Assembly (NCBI GenBank): GCA_938014335.1
Contig: CALLRP010000037.1
Span: 1 to 49,107 of the forward strand
DNA: 49,107 nucleotides
Source: an uncultured bacterium
Lineage (GTDB): Bacteria > Hydrogenedentota > Hydrogenedentia > Hydrogenedentales > Hydrogenedentaceae
Reading direction: 5' to 3'
Part shown: positions 8,961 through 17,282 of the stretch, in pieces
Layout: each line of letters starts with the position of its first letter
Numbering within the stretch: the first letter of the stretch is position 1
Translations under genes and position numbers: made by a program
Notes under the pieces: generated by a model
The model's input: only the letters and a program-made list of their open reading frames with translations
What the model was told of the DNA's origin: nothing
The model's database searches: none

Positions 8961-9857
8961 TTAAATGAGGTTGAGGGTTTTCATTGTTTTTTCTAACAAT
9001 TGCATTTCCTGTTTGGTCAGTTCGCGGTGAGGAGGACGCACGAACCCTGTATCTATACCTCTTAATTTTAGTGCTTGTTTGAATATAGCCAGGTTTCTAC
9101 CATATTGCAGGACCTGACAAAGTTTTATTAATTGAGATTGATAAATCCACGCCTCGGGTAGTTTGCGTTTCATAGCGTTTTCATACACACCCAGATATAT
9201 TTCAGGAGCAACATTAGCAGTGCCTGAAACGGCTGCCTGAACACCTGCTAAGAAAGCCTGATAGCCATACTCATCTACACCATTTATTACCGCAAAAGAT
9301 GTGGGTTTCTGAATTAAAAGTTCGGAAAGGTTTACCATATTTCCGGTGCTGTCTTTAATACCTACAATATTTTTATGTTTTTGTGCTAATTTGATGATTA
9401 AGGAATTAGGGAGAAAATTTCGCGCACAGGACGGAATGTTGTAAAGCAGTATAGAGCAATTAGGGAATTCAGATGCAATATTAGAAAAATATTTGAATAA
9501 AGCCTCTTCATCGTAATAATAATATCCTGGAGCAACAATCCCTACAGCATAAACCTTATTCTCTACAGCATGAGCAGTGAGTTCTATTGTGGAACGCAAA
9601 TCCAATGTCCCTGTATGTGCAATAACTGCAATTTTTTTATTGGCACATCTTAAGACACTTTCTAATAATTCCTTTCTTTCTTCGATAGACATTACAAGGC
9701 CTTCACCTGTTGTGCCACCAACAAATAATCCATGCACACCCTTTCCCTGAAGGAACTGGATAAGTTTATGTAATTTAGGATGGTCAATTTCTTTTCCGCC
9801 TTTAGTAAAGGGGGTTAAATTAGCGCAAATAATACCGCGGAGGCTTTTTTGTTCCAT
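8961..9857 (-). CDS. dapA: DapA/N-acetylneuraminate lyase family aldolase
   Basis: This 298-residue TIM-barrel enzyme is of normal length for the family. It has GGTTGEG (about residues 47-53) for binding the pyruvate carboxylate, Tyr139 in LLYNIPS, and the Schiff-base Lys168 in GIKDS. This fits 4-hydroxy-tetrahydrodipicolinate synthase of lysine and diaminopimelate synthesis. The same scaffold also serves N-acetylneuraminate lyases and other sugar-acid aldolases, so the symbol is a best guess. It follows the nucleotidyltransferase gene on the same strand by 29 bases, which is an unusual partner for a lysine gene and leaves a sugar-acid role open. Confidence 0.75.
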   Translation of the reverse strand: MEQKSLRGIICANLTPFTKGGKEIDHPKLHKLIQFLQGKGVHGLFVGGTTGEGLVMSIEERKELLESVLRCANKKIAVIAHTGTLDLRSTIELTAHAVENKVYAVGIVAPGYYYYDEEALFKYFSNIASEFPNCSILLYNIPSCARNFLPNSLIIKLAQKHKNIVGIKDSTGNMVNLSELLIQKPTSFAVINGVDEYGYQAFLAGVQAAVSGTANVAPEIYLGVYENAMKRKLPEAWIYQSQLIKLCQVLQYGRNLAIFKQALKLRGIDTGFVRPPHRELTKQEMQLLEKTMKTLNLI

Positions 9858-9886
9858 TGTTGTTTCCTTTATTTCTTTATATTGGT

Positions 9887-11266
9887 TCAGGGATACCTAT
9901 CAGGTCCCCAAGGTTTAATCTCTAATTGTTGTTGCTGGATTACAAGGGAATAAGGTTCAATGTCGTTATTAACAATGACATTGGGACCGATACATGAATA
10001 CGGACCTACACGCACTCCGGGCATAAACATTACATTGATGCCCGTTCGACAATAATCGCCGAGGTATGTCAAATTTCCATGATAAGGAGGAACTTCTTTC
10101 CGTAATTTGCATTGAATTTCCCTTATTTTATTATCAAAACGCCATGTGGCACTAACGGTCCCCGCTCCTATATCTACATGTGAACCTATCACACCTGATA
10201 TACAGCAGGAATGGACCATAAAAACAGTATCTAATGTAAGGCCATAAAACTCTGCATTGTGTAATATGAAATTATGTTCACCAATGACGGAATTATTATG
10301 AACTTTGGCATATTCTGAAATGCGGGTATTTGGGTTTACAAAGATGTTTTTCTCAAGAATAGCTCCGCAACTTATATGACTATTTTTACCTACAATAAGG
10401 TTCCCTTTGATTATAGTTCCTTTTTCTATTCTTCCACCCTCGTGTATCCATAACTTTGCTTCAGAAGAAATATCGGCTCCATCACTAATAAAAGCAGAAT
10501 GCTCTATGATAGGTCGTTCCATTTTTTTGAATATATCGGATAATGCTTTTTGATTCGCTTCTAATAAATCCCAGGGGTGGTCGACATCAATTATAAAGTC
10601 TTCTGCATTGATACAGGACACTTCACAATGGTTTTCTAACATCATATCTATGGTGGAAATAAGATTCCCTTCAGGGTTAGGCATGGCTCCCAGTGGGACA
10701 GAACGAATCATTCCGGGCTCTACATCAAAATATTTTTGCAATGATTTCGTTTTCCCTATAAGTACGCCACAGAACCATAAATTAGAATGGGAGGTATTAA
10801 AAATTAAGTTTTGTAATTTTCCTTTTGTATCTGTATCTAAAAAGACGGTATGTAAAGGGGGTGGGGTGTGATTTGAGGCGAGTAGGGAAATTTCATTTTG
10901 CTGTTCTATGTGAGTTTTTATAAATGAGGAAATGTTTTCCTGTGTCGTTACTATATCGCCATGGAGAATAATGGTTTCATTCGACGAAACTGAATTTAAA
11001 ACACAACGAATTGCATCAGCAGGAGTGTCTTGTTCCTTTATTTTAACAAAAGAGATACTATCCATATTCTGTAAGGCATGGCGGATACTTTGTTCATGAT
11101 AGCCTGTTACAATAGTTATATTATGAATACCCACCTCTTTGATCTGTAAAATAAGCCGACGAATGAGGGATGTATCTAATATAGGTAATGTTACCTTATT
11201 TCGGACCGCTGAAAAAGGGAAAGCCCCTTCTCCTTTACCCGCCGAGAGAATAATCGCAGAAATCAT
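9887..11266 (-). CDS. GlmU-like sugar nucleotidyltransferase with left-handed beta-helix
   Basis: The 459-residue protein has an N-terminal nucleotidyltransferase fold (about 1-230) and a C-terminal hexapeptide-repeat beta-helix (about 245-440). The N-terminus reads AIILSAGKGEGAFPFSAVRN. Compared with the usual GxGTRM...PK, the TR pair is replaced, and Lys is kept after Asn. A metal-binding Asp is present in LHGDIVTT, and IDVDHPWDLLEA closes the domain. The C-terminal part has repeats such as GSHVDIGAGTVSATWRFDN and GVRVGPYSCIGPNVIV, resembling the UDP-GlcNAc/GalNAc-type bifunctional enzymes of archaea and GlmU. The expected product is a nucleotide sugar. Loss of the normal Arg makes its activity uncertain. 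Confidence 0.75.
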   Translation of the reverse strand: MISAIILSAGKGEGAFPFSAVRNKVTLPILDTSLIRRLILQIKEVGIHNITIVTGYHEQSIRHALQNMDSISFVKIKEQDTPADAIRCVLNSVSSNETIILHGDIVTTQENISSFIKTHIEQQNEISLLASNHTPPPLHTVFLDTDTKGKLQNLIFNTSHSNLWFCGVLIGKTKSLQKYFDVEPGMIRSVPLGAMPNPEGNLISTIDMMLENHCEVSCINAEDFIIDVDHPWDLLEANQKALSDIFKKMERPIIEHSAFISDGADISSEAKLWIHEGGRIEKGTIIKGNLIVGKNSHISCGAILEKNIFVNPNTRISEYAKVHNNSVIGEHNFILHNAEFYGLTLDTVFMVHSCCISGVIGSHVDIGAGTVSATWRFDNKIREIQCKLRKEVPPYHGNLTYLGDYCRTGINVMFMPGVRVGPYSCIGPNVIVNNDIEPYSLVIQQQQLEIKPWGPDRYP

Positions 11267-11350
11267 GTTGACTCTTTCTTTTATATATACAGGGAATAGT
11301 GTGCCTTTTAAATTAAACCAAAACGCTCTACAGTTTCAATTAGATTTATT

Positions 11351-12256
11351 TTATAAATTTTTGAAAAAATCCCAGATAACCTGGGAGGCATTGGGTGAGG
11401 GAGCGGTTGGACCGACGATAAATTGGGGATAGAAGTTTTTTGTTCCAGGCCAGGTATGCCCTCCTCCTATTATTTTGTAAAGAAAAACAGGAGGGTCGCA
11501 GTTGTAATTAATAACTTCTATCGAAAATGTATCGGTGACATTGGCATCCGGAAGTTGGGTCATAATGGGTTCACTCGCACAGCCATATTGTTTTGCCCAC
11601 CATTCTGCATTTTCCTCCGCCGATAAGAAAACAGGTCGTCTGCCGGGACCTGCATTTGTTTCCCCCCCATCATAAGGGACAACAGGATCGCTTGTCCCAT
11701 GCATAATCAAAACAGGTATATTCTTCTTCGGTTTTCTTTCTTCCGCATAATTTCGTGTCATACTTCCCATGACAGGGGCAATACTGGCAAAACGGTCTGA
11801 ATAGCAGTTAAATGCTTGTATCATCATTCCCCCCGCAGATGCACCTGTAGCAAATATTTTATGTGGGTTGATAGGGTATTTAGATAATAATTCATCAATA
11901 AGTATTTCCAGAAATTTTGTATCTTCATTAGGTAATGGATCTGTCTTCCATATCCTCCATTTCCCCTGAGGATAAGCGACAATAAATTTTTCTTTATCTG
12001 CAAGTTGATTAAACTGTGTTAGTTTTTCCATTCCTCTTGCGGTATCGCTAAATTGATGTAAAGCAAGAAGTAAAGGAACCGATGAATGGGCTTCCAAATT
12101 GGGAGGAACATGCAAACGATAGTAACGGGTATCTTTATCTACTTTTATTTTCAAATAACCTGTATAACATGATGAAAGCATAAGAGTGATTAGAATAGAT
12201 GAAAAAATTAATGTACTTCCCGTAACAACAAAAAGTTTTTTATGTTTTTTTCCCAT
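11351..12256 (-). CDS. Lipoprotein esterase of the PHB depolymerase/LpqC family
   Basis: The 301-residue alpha/beta hydrolase begins with a lipoprotein signal (hydrophobic helix then LSSC, lipid-accepting Cys30). The catalytic triad can be read as Ser140 in GASAGG, Asp190 in HGTSDPVVPYDGG and His267 in GGGHTWPG. The domain layout is that of LpqC/PHB-depolymerase-like esterases, which include feruloyl and acetyl-xylan esterases as well as polyhydroxybutyrate depolymerases. It would act in the periplasm or at the surface, probably on a plant-polymer or short-chain ester. It lies 84 bases upstream of the nucleotidyltransferase gene on the same strand; co-transcription is possible but not shown. 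Confidence 0.88.
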   Translation of the reverse strand: MGKKHKKLFVVTGSTLIFSSILITLMLSSCYTGYLKIKVDKDTRYYRLHVPPNLEAHSSVPLLLALHQFSDTARGMEKLTQFNQLADKEKFIVAYPQGKWRIWKTDPLPNEDTKFLEILIDELLSKYPINPHKIFATGASAGGMMIQAFNCYSDRFASIAPVMGSMTRNYAEERKPKKNIPVLIMHGTSDPVVPYDGGETNAGPGRRPVFLSAEENAEWWAKQYGCASEPIMTQLPDANVTDTFSIEVINYNCDPPVFLYKIIGGGHTWPGTKNFYPQFIVGPTAPSPNASQVIWDFFKNL

Positions 12257-12357
12257 CGTTCTTATCCTTCATAGGAACATATGCGTTCCACATACGTGTT
12301 ATAAAAAAAGTATAATATAGAAAAGTATTAAAAAGAACACTTGTTGAAAGAAAACAA

Positions 12358-13398
12358 ATGAAAACTCCTTTATATTCTGTAAACTTAACCCGTGTTAATC
12401 AACCGGGCAAAGTCTGCCTTGAGTTAAAAGGTTCCATTCTCATAATTCATAAAGAAAATTGGGTGTCGAAATATTCACTGTATGTTCCTGTAGAAGTTGT
12501 GGATATAGAAGAAGGAAATCATAGAAATTATAGAAAGTTGTGGCAAGGTATTTTAGGCTTGATGTTAGCCTTTCTTCTATTTTTACCCATAAGTTTATGG
12601 TTTATCTACAAACCTTTATTTTACCTTTATGACCTTTTGTGGGTAGTGCCATTAGTAGGATTGCTTTTATTCACGTTGATTGTAGGGTTGGTAGGTTTTT
12701 TCCGATTTTTCAAATTAAATCCAGTCGTTAGCTTGATTTTTCATCATCGCTCCCGGATGATGAAAATGTCGTTCTGGGTAAAACCGGAAATTCGAGGAAC
12801 ACTGGAAAGTTTAGTTGCTCGAATACATGAATTGAAAAAGATATTAGAAGTCGAGGGATATGTTCCGTTGAAGGTATGTCCGATGTGGTTTCATTCCAAA
12901 CCCTATCGTCGGGCTTTATTGATGGGCTTATCGGTGAGTTTTGTTTTATTTTGTGGAATTACCGTGTTTCTTGTATTGCAGATAGCAGGAGCGTTTCAAG
13001 ATAAAATTTGGTGGACATATTGTGTTTTGCCATTCCCACCGTTAGTATCTGTTATCAGTGAATATGTCAGAAGAAAAGTCTGGTGGGGGGTTCCGAATGC
13101 GTTTAAGAAGGCAAAAGATGCATTTGAAAAAGGAAACTATTCGTCAGCCATTACAGAGCTACAAGAATTATTGAAAAAGCAACCCGATTTAGGTATCGCT
13201 CGTTTTTTATTAATACAAATGTTAACAGAACGGGGGGAATATGATAATGCATTAAAACACTGTGAGGATTTTTATTTTCAAGAACCTTCCCTGGCGACCG
13301 AATTGAAAACGAATATCTGGTGGTTACGCTGTGTTCAGGAACGGATGGAATATTTTCCTGAAAAATCTCGGGAAATAACAGAGGAAACCAGAAATTAG
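12358..13398 (+). CDS. Membrane protein with C-terminal TPR repeats, function unknown
   Basis: I do not recognise this 346-residue protein as a named family. It has a cytosolic beta-rich N-terminus (about 1-55), two membrane helices (about 63-87 and 95-118), a short domain, two more helices (about 182-205 and 215-235), and two TPR-like helical hairpins (about 250-330; AFEKGNYSSAITELQELLKKQP and LTERGEYDNALKHCEDFYFQEP). A perfect TATAAT lies at 12311-12316, 42 bases before the ATG, with a weak TTCCAC 19 bases upstream of it. It is probably a scaffold in the inner membrane. It does not overlap the following rfb operon and is separated from it by 92 bases. Confidence 0.75.
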   Translation: MKTPLYSVNLTRVNQPGKVCLELKGSILIIHKENWVSKYSLYVPVEVVDIEEGNHRNYRKLWQGILGLMLAFLLFLPISLWFIYKPLFYLYDLLWVVPLVGLLLFTLIVGLVGFFRFFKLNPVVSLIFHHRSRMMKMSFWVKPEIRGTLESLVARIHELKKILEVEGYVPLKVCPMWFHSKPYRRALLMGLSVSFVLFCGITVFLVLQIAGAFQDKIWWTYCVLPFPPLVSVISEYVRRKVWWGVPNAFKKAKDAFEKGNYSSAITELQELLKKQPDLGIARFLLIQMLTERGEYDNALKHCEDFYFQEPSLATELKTNIWWLRCVQERMEYFPEKSREITEETRN

Positions 13399-13490
13399 TG
13401 GTTTGCTTATAGAATTAAAAAAAGGAATGTTTTTCGTATCAAATAGGATTTTTGATAAAATTTATTGAAATTTAACGAACGGAAGTCTTT

Positions 13491-14339
13491 ATGCAAAGGG
13501 TTGTTATTTTTGGTCATAAAGGTCAATTAGGAAGAGACCTTGTTAAATTGTTTCAATCGAAATGCGAGGTCGTAGGCTATGACCTGCCTGAGTTGGATGT
13601 AACCTCTCCGGAAATATACAAATTATTGGATGACCCTGCTCCCGATTTGGTGATAAATTCCTCTGCATATACCAATGTGGATTTAGCAGAAAAGGAGATT
13701 GATAAAGCGTTTCTTGTAAATGAAGTAGGAGCACGACTTATTGCGGATGTGGCAAATCAATGGGGTGCACCGGTGGTCTATTACAGCACGGACTATGTTT
13801 TCGATGGAATGCAGAGAAGACCCTATCGAGAAGATGATGTGCCTAATCCTTTGTCCATTTATGGACGGTCGAAGTTAGCAGGTGAAAAAGCGGTAGCCGA
13901 TTATAATCCGAGGCATTATATTTTGAGAACGGCATGGCTATATGGACCTGGTGGAAATAATTTTATAGAGAAAATGATCGTTCGTTCCCAGACTGCAAAA
14001 AAATTAGAAGTTTCTGATGATGAAATTGGGTCACCTACTTATACAGGACACCTTGCCCAGATGACTATGAAAATTGTTGAAACACAAAAATATGGTTTAT
14101 ATCACGCAACCAATACGGGGGAATGTTCGCGGTATCAGTGGATAAAAACATGTTTTGAACATTTGAATATATCTCTCCCTATTATTCCGTGTTCTCGAGT
14201 AAAATTTATCGCTCCTGCTCAACGCCCTGCTTATTCGGCAATGGATAATCGCAAAATCAGGGCTACTATTCAATGGGAAATTCCGACATGGCAGGAGGCA
14301 CTTTTGAATTATATCAATAGGAGAGGGGAAAATAATTGA
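13491..14339 (+). CDS. rfbD: dTDP-4-dehydrorhamnose reductase
   Basis: This 282-residue short-chain dehydrogenase has the NAD(P)-binding GHKGQLGRDL motif (Gly8, Gly11, Gly14), the STDYVFDG segment (about 99-106) and the catalytic Tyr124-x3-Lys128 pair in YGRSK. Length and the TAWLYGPGGNNF segment fit RmlD, which makes the last step to dTDP-L-rhamnose. It is the first gene of a five-gene run and overlaps rfbB by four bases. No rmlA or rmlC is in the window, so the full rhamnose pathway must be completed elsewhere. A related 4-keto-sugar reductase role remains possible. Confidence 0.9.
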   Translation: MQRVVIFGHKGQLGRDLVKLFQSKCEVVGYDLPELDVTSPEIYKLLDDPAPDLVINSSAYTNVDLAEKEIDKAFLVNEVGARLIADVANQWGAPVVYYSTDYVFDGMQRRPYREDDVPNPLSIYGRSKLAGEKAVADYNPRHYILRTAWLYGPGGNNFIEKMIVRSQTAKKLEVSDDEIGSPTYTGHLAQMTMKIVETQKYGLYHATNTGECSRYQWIKTCFEHLNISLPIIPCSRVKFIAPAQRPAYSAMDNRKIRATIQWEIPTWQEALLNYINRRGENN

Positions 14340-15349
14340 TGGGAAAAATTCTTGTTACAGGTGGTGCCGGTTTTATTGGGTCTGCGTTTATTCGCAATAT
14401 GTTAGATTGGTACCCTGATATTCATATTGTTAATCTGGATAAACTTACTTATGCGGGCAATTTAGATAATTTAAAATCGGTAGATACGAAGCGTTACACT
14501 TTTATTCATGGTGATATAGTAGATGCAGAAGTAATGGAACACGCCATCAAAGGGTGTGATGCGGTGGTACACTTTGCAGCAGAAACGCATGTAGACCGCA
14601 GTCTGGTGGGTGCCAAAGATTTTCTTCGAACGAATGTAGAGGGTGTATATCAAATTTTATTAAGTGCCAGGAATAATGATACAAGTAGAGTTTTGTTAGT
14701 TTCGACAGATGAGGTGTATGGGAGTAGAGATGTAGGGTCTGCTGTTGAAACCGATATGATTTGTCCGAGAAATCCTTATAGTGCATCTAAAGCGGGGGGA
14801 GAACTTTTAGGAAAAGCCTTCTACGAATCTTTTAAGTTGCCTGTCCTGATTACGCGTGGTTGTAATACATACGGACCCTATCAATATCCGGAAAAAGTTT
14901 TACCTTTATTTATTACTAATGCTATGGAGGATAAGCCACTCCCCCTCTATAAAGGAGGAGAACACAATATTCGTGATTGGCTCTATGTAGATGACCATTG
15001 CCGGGCAATTGACACTGTTTTGCGAAAAGGAGTGCCGGGGGAAATTTATAACATTTCTGCGGGATATGAAAAAGAAAATATCGAGATTACTCGGAAAGTA
15101 CTGGAACTCACAGGTAAGGATGAGTCGTTTATTCAATGGGTTCCCGACCGTCCCGGACATGACCGAAGATATTCCATGAATTCGGATAAACTTCGTGCAT
15201 TAGGATGGAAACCCCTCGTATCCTGGGAAGAGGGGATACAAAAGACTGTGCAATGGTATAAGGAGAATGAGTGGTGGTGGCGAAAGATAAAAGAAGGCGA
15301 ATTTAAGAAATATTATGAAGAGCAATATATAAAAAGAATTATCACATAG
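14336..15349 (+). CDS. rfbB: dTDP-glucose 4,6-dehydratase
   Basis: The 337-residue protein opens with ILVTGGAGFIGSAF (NAD site, Gly9-Gly15), then HFAAETHVDRS (about 79-89), STDEVYGS with the Thr124-Asp125-Glu126 catalytic triad of RmlB, and Tyr148-x3-Lys152 in NPYSASKAGG. These match dTDP-glucose 4,6-dehydratase, which turns dTDP-glucose into the 4-keto-6-deoxy intermediate for L-rhamnose and other deoxysugars. The start codon overlaps the rfbD stop; a second ATG follows immediately at 14339 and may equally be used. It is followed by the DUF6485 gene after 18 bases. Confidence 0.93.
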   Translation: MMGKILVTGGAGFIGSAFIRNMLDWYPDIHIVNLDKLTYAGNLDNLKSVDTKRYTFIHGDIVDAEVMEHAIKGCDAVVHFAAETHVDRSLVGAKDFLRTNVEGVYQILLSARNNDTSRVLLVSTDEVYGSRDVGSAVETDMICPRNPYSASKAGGELLGKAFYESFKLPVLITRGCNTYGPYQYPEKVLPLFITNAMEDKPLPLYKGGEHNIRDWLYVDDHCRAIDTVLRKGVPGEIYNISAGYEKENIEITRKVLELTGKDESFIQWVPDRPGHDRRYSMNSDKLRALGWKPLVSWEEGIQKTVQWYKENEWWWRKIKEGEFKKYYEEQYIKRIIT

Positions 15350-15367
15350 AATAGAGGAGATAGAAAT

Positions 15368-15577
15368 ATGGCACAAGAATGCAAGAATCAAGAGCGTAAT
15401 CAGTCCTTTTGCACATGCAGTTATCCGGGTTGTTCAAGGCATGCACTCTGTTGTGAATGTCTGCAATACCATCTTAAAAAACGGCAATTGCCTGGTTGTT
15501 GTTTCCCTCCCGAAGCAGAAAAGACTTATGACCGTTCTTTTGAAGCCTTTGCACGTGCATGGGGGTTGAACAAATAA
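15368..15577 (+). CDS. Cys-rich DUF6485 family protein
   Basis: This 69-residue cytosolic protein has nine cysteines, arranged as C(N/Q) near the start, a CTCSYPGCSRHALCCECLQYH core and a PGCCFPPEAEKTYDRS segment. That is the pattern I associate with DUF6485, a small family of unknown function seen in anaerobes and PVC-type bacteria. The cysteines could bind zinc or an iron-sulfur cluster. It sits tightly (18 and 19 bases) between rfbB and the ribokinase gene, so it is translated in the same operon, but nothing in the sequence says what it does there. Confidence 0.8.
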   Translation: MAQECKNQERNQSFCTCSYPGCSRHALCCECLQYHLKKRQLPGCCFPPEAEKTYDRSFEAFARAWGLNK

Positions 15578-15596
15578 TTAAAGAGAAAGTGCCAAG

Positions 15597-16553
15597 ATGT
15601 TGGAAAAGTTGATAAAAAAATTAAAAAGACAAAAACGGAAAATTATTGTTGTTGGTAGTGCTAATGTAGATATTGTAGCGAAAGTTCCCCGATTACCAAA
15701 GGAAGGAGAATCTTTTCGGGGTGAATCATTAACCATCGTTCATGGGGGCAAAGGAGCCAATCAGGCCGTTTCCCTTGCAAGGTTAGGCGCAGATGTTCAA
15801 TTGATATGCTGTGTTGGGAAAGACCATTTTGGAAAAAGTATGAAGGAAAGATTTAAAGAAGAGGGTATCCCCACAGACACAATTAAAGAAACAGATGAAA
15901 CTTTTTCAGGAACCGCTTTAATCTTTGTAGATAAAAACGGGCGAAACAGTATTGTAGTAATTGCAGGTGCTAATCATGAGTTAAAACCAGCAGATGTCAT
16001 ACAGCGAGAGAACCCATTTATAACAGGGGAGATTTTCTTGACGCAGTTAGAATTACTGCCAGAAACTATCGAAACAGCTCTTATTCAGGCGAAGAAAAAT
16101 GGGTTAATAACTGTGGTGGATGCAGGTCCTCCCCGTAAAATATCCCAGTATATCTTTCCTTATATTGATGTAATTTCTCCTAATGAAACGGAAACGGAAT
16201 TTTTAACGGGTAGAAAGCCCAAAACAAAAAAAGATTTTAGATGGTGTTCTGAAAGATTATTACAAATGGGTGCTCACTCCGTTGTTCTCAAATTAGGGAA
16301 ACAAGGTTGTTATTATTTTGATGGAGTTAATGAAGTTTATGTGCCAGGTTATAAAGTGCCTGTTGTAGATACTACAGCGGCAGGAGATGCTTTTACTTCC
16401 GCTTTAGCACTTGCGTGGGGACAGGCAGATATTGATGAGATACTGGACTTTGCCAATGTGGTAGGAGCGTTAGCATGCACAAAATTTGGAGCACAACCTT
16501 CCATGCCTTTTTTTGAGGAAGTAACAAAATTTCTAAAGAGCCATAATAAGTAG
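15597..16553 (+). CDS. rbsK: Ribokinase-family (PfkB) sugar kinase
   Basis: The 318-residue protein has the PfkB signature pattern: VVGSANVDIVAKVPRLPKEG at the start, GGKGANQAVSLARLGADV (about 50-70), and the C-terminal DTTAAGDAFTSALALAWG with the catalytic Asp in GD. The substrate-binding N-x-D and GGKGAN residues are those of ribokinases. It would phosphorylate D-ribose or a closely related sugar at the 5 or 6 position. The next gene is a pentulose/hexulose-phosphate epimerase whose sequence leans toward AlsE, so an allose/psicose-like substrate is an alternative. A basic, lysine-rich extension of about 15 residues precedes the domain. Confidence 0.85.
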   Translation: MLEKLIKKLKRQKRKIIVVGSANVDIVAKVPRLPKEGESFRGESLTIVHGGKGANQAVSLARLGADVQLICCVGKDHFGKSMKERFKEEGIPTDTIKETDETFSGTALIFVDKNGRNSIVVIAGANHELKPADVIQRENPFITGEIFLTQLELLPETIETALIQAKKNGLITVVDAGPPRKISQYIFPYIDVISPNETETEFLTGRKPKTKKDFRWCSERLLQMGAHSVVLKLGKQGCYYFDGVNEVYVPGYKVPVVDTTAAGDAFTSALALAWGQADIDEILDFANVVGALACTKFGAQPSMPFFEEVTKFLKSHNK

Positions 16554-16570
16554 TAAAAGAGTATTTTGAT

Positions 16571-17278
16571 ATGAGTAAGAACACAATAAATTTGGATAAA
16601 GTAAAATATTGTGCGTCTGTAATGTGTCTTGACTTAGGTCGTTTAGAAGAGGAATTTCGTACAGTTCAGAAAGCAGGTATTGATGAACTTCATTTTGATA
16701 TTATGGACGGAACTTTTGTCCCTAATTTAACATTAGGATTTGATTTTATTTCACTGGCTAAAAAATGTTGCTCATTGCCATGTTGGGCACATCTAATGAT
16801 TGAACGGCCGGAACGATATATACAACGATTGGCAGAAATAGGGTGTGCGGGTATTACTGTTCATGTAGAATCGTGTTTACATTCCCATCGGACTTTAAGA
16901 CAAATTCGTGAGTTAGGTATTTCACCGGGTGTTGCTATCAATCCGATGACACCTTTAGATGAATTAGAATACCTTCTCCCGGAGGTTGACCGTGTGTTAA
17001 TAATGGTAGTTGACCCGGGTTATGCTGGGCAGAAAATAATCCCTCAATCTTTTGAACGCGTTCCGATTTTATCGCGTAAAATTCAATACCATCAGTATCC
17101 TGTTGAGATAGAAATTGATGGGAATGTAACCGTAAGAAATTGTGCCAAATTGATCCGTTTAGGCGGAAATATTTTTATATTGGGTTCTTCCAGTATCTTC
17201 TTCGGTTCTACACGAAATTATGAAGAGAGTTTTCCTCGTTTTAAGAAAGAAGTAGCAGAACAAGTTCATATCGTATAG
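16571..17278 (+). CDS. rpe: Ribulose-phosphate 3-epimerase family (AlsE-like)
   Basis: This 235-residue TIM barrel has the Rpe family motifs: HFDIMDGTFVPNLTLG with the metal-binding His and catalytic Asp, CWAHLM, ITVHVES, PGVAINPMTPLDELEYLL, and VDPGYAGQ. The second catalytic Asp lies in EIDGNVT, where true Rpe usually has VDGGI. The SVMCLDLGRL start, the VVDPGYAGQ loop and the DGN segment are closer to E. coli AlsE (D-allulose-6-phosphate epimerase) than to Rpe. It is the last gene of the rfb-ribokinase operon and ends four bases from the convergent deacetylase gene. I keep rpe as the broad family name only. Confidence 0.8.
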   Translation: MSKNTINLDKVKYCASVMCLDLGRLEEEFRTVQKAGIDELHFDIMDGTFVPNLTLGFDFISLAKKCCSLPCWAHLMIERPERYIQRLAEIGCAGITVHVESCLHSHRTLRQIRELGISPGVAINPMTPLDELEYLLPEVDRVLIMVVDPGYAGQKIIPQSFERVPILSRKIQYHQYPVEIEIDGNVTVRNCAKLIRLGGNIFILGSSSIFFGSTRNYEESFPRFKKEVAEQVHIV

Positions 17279-17282
17279 TATT

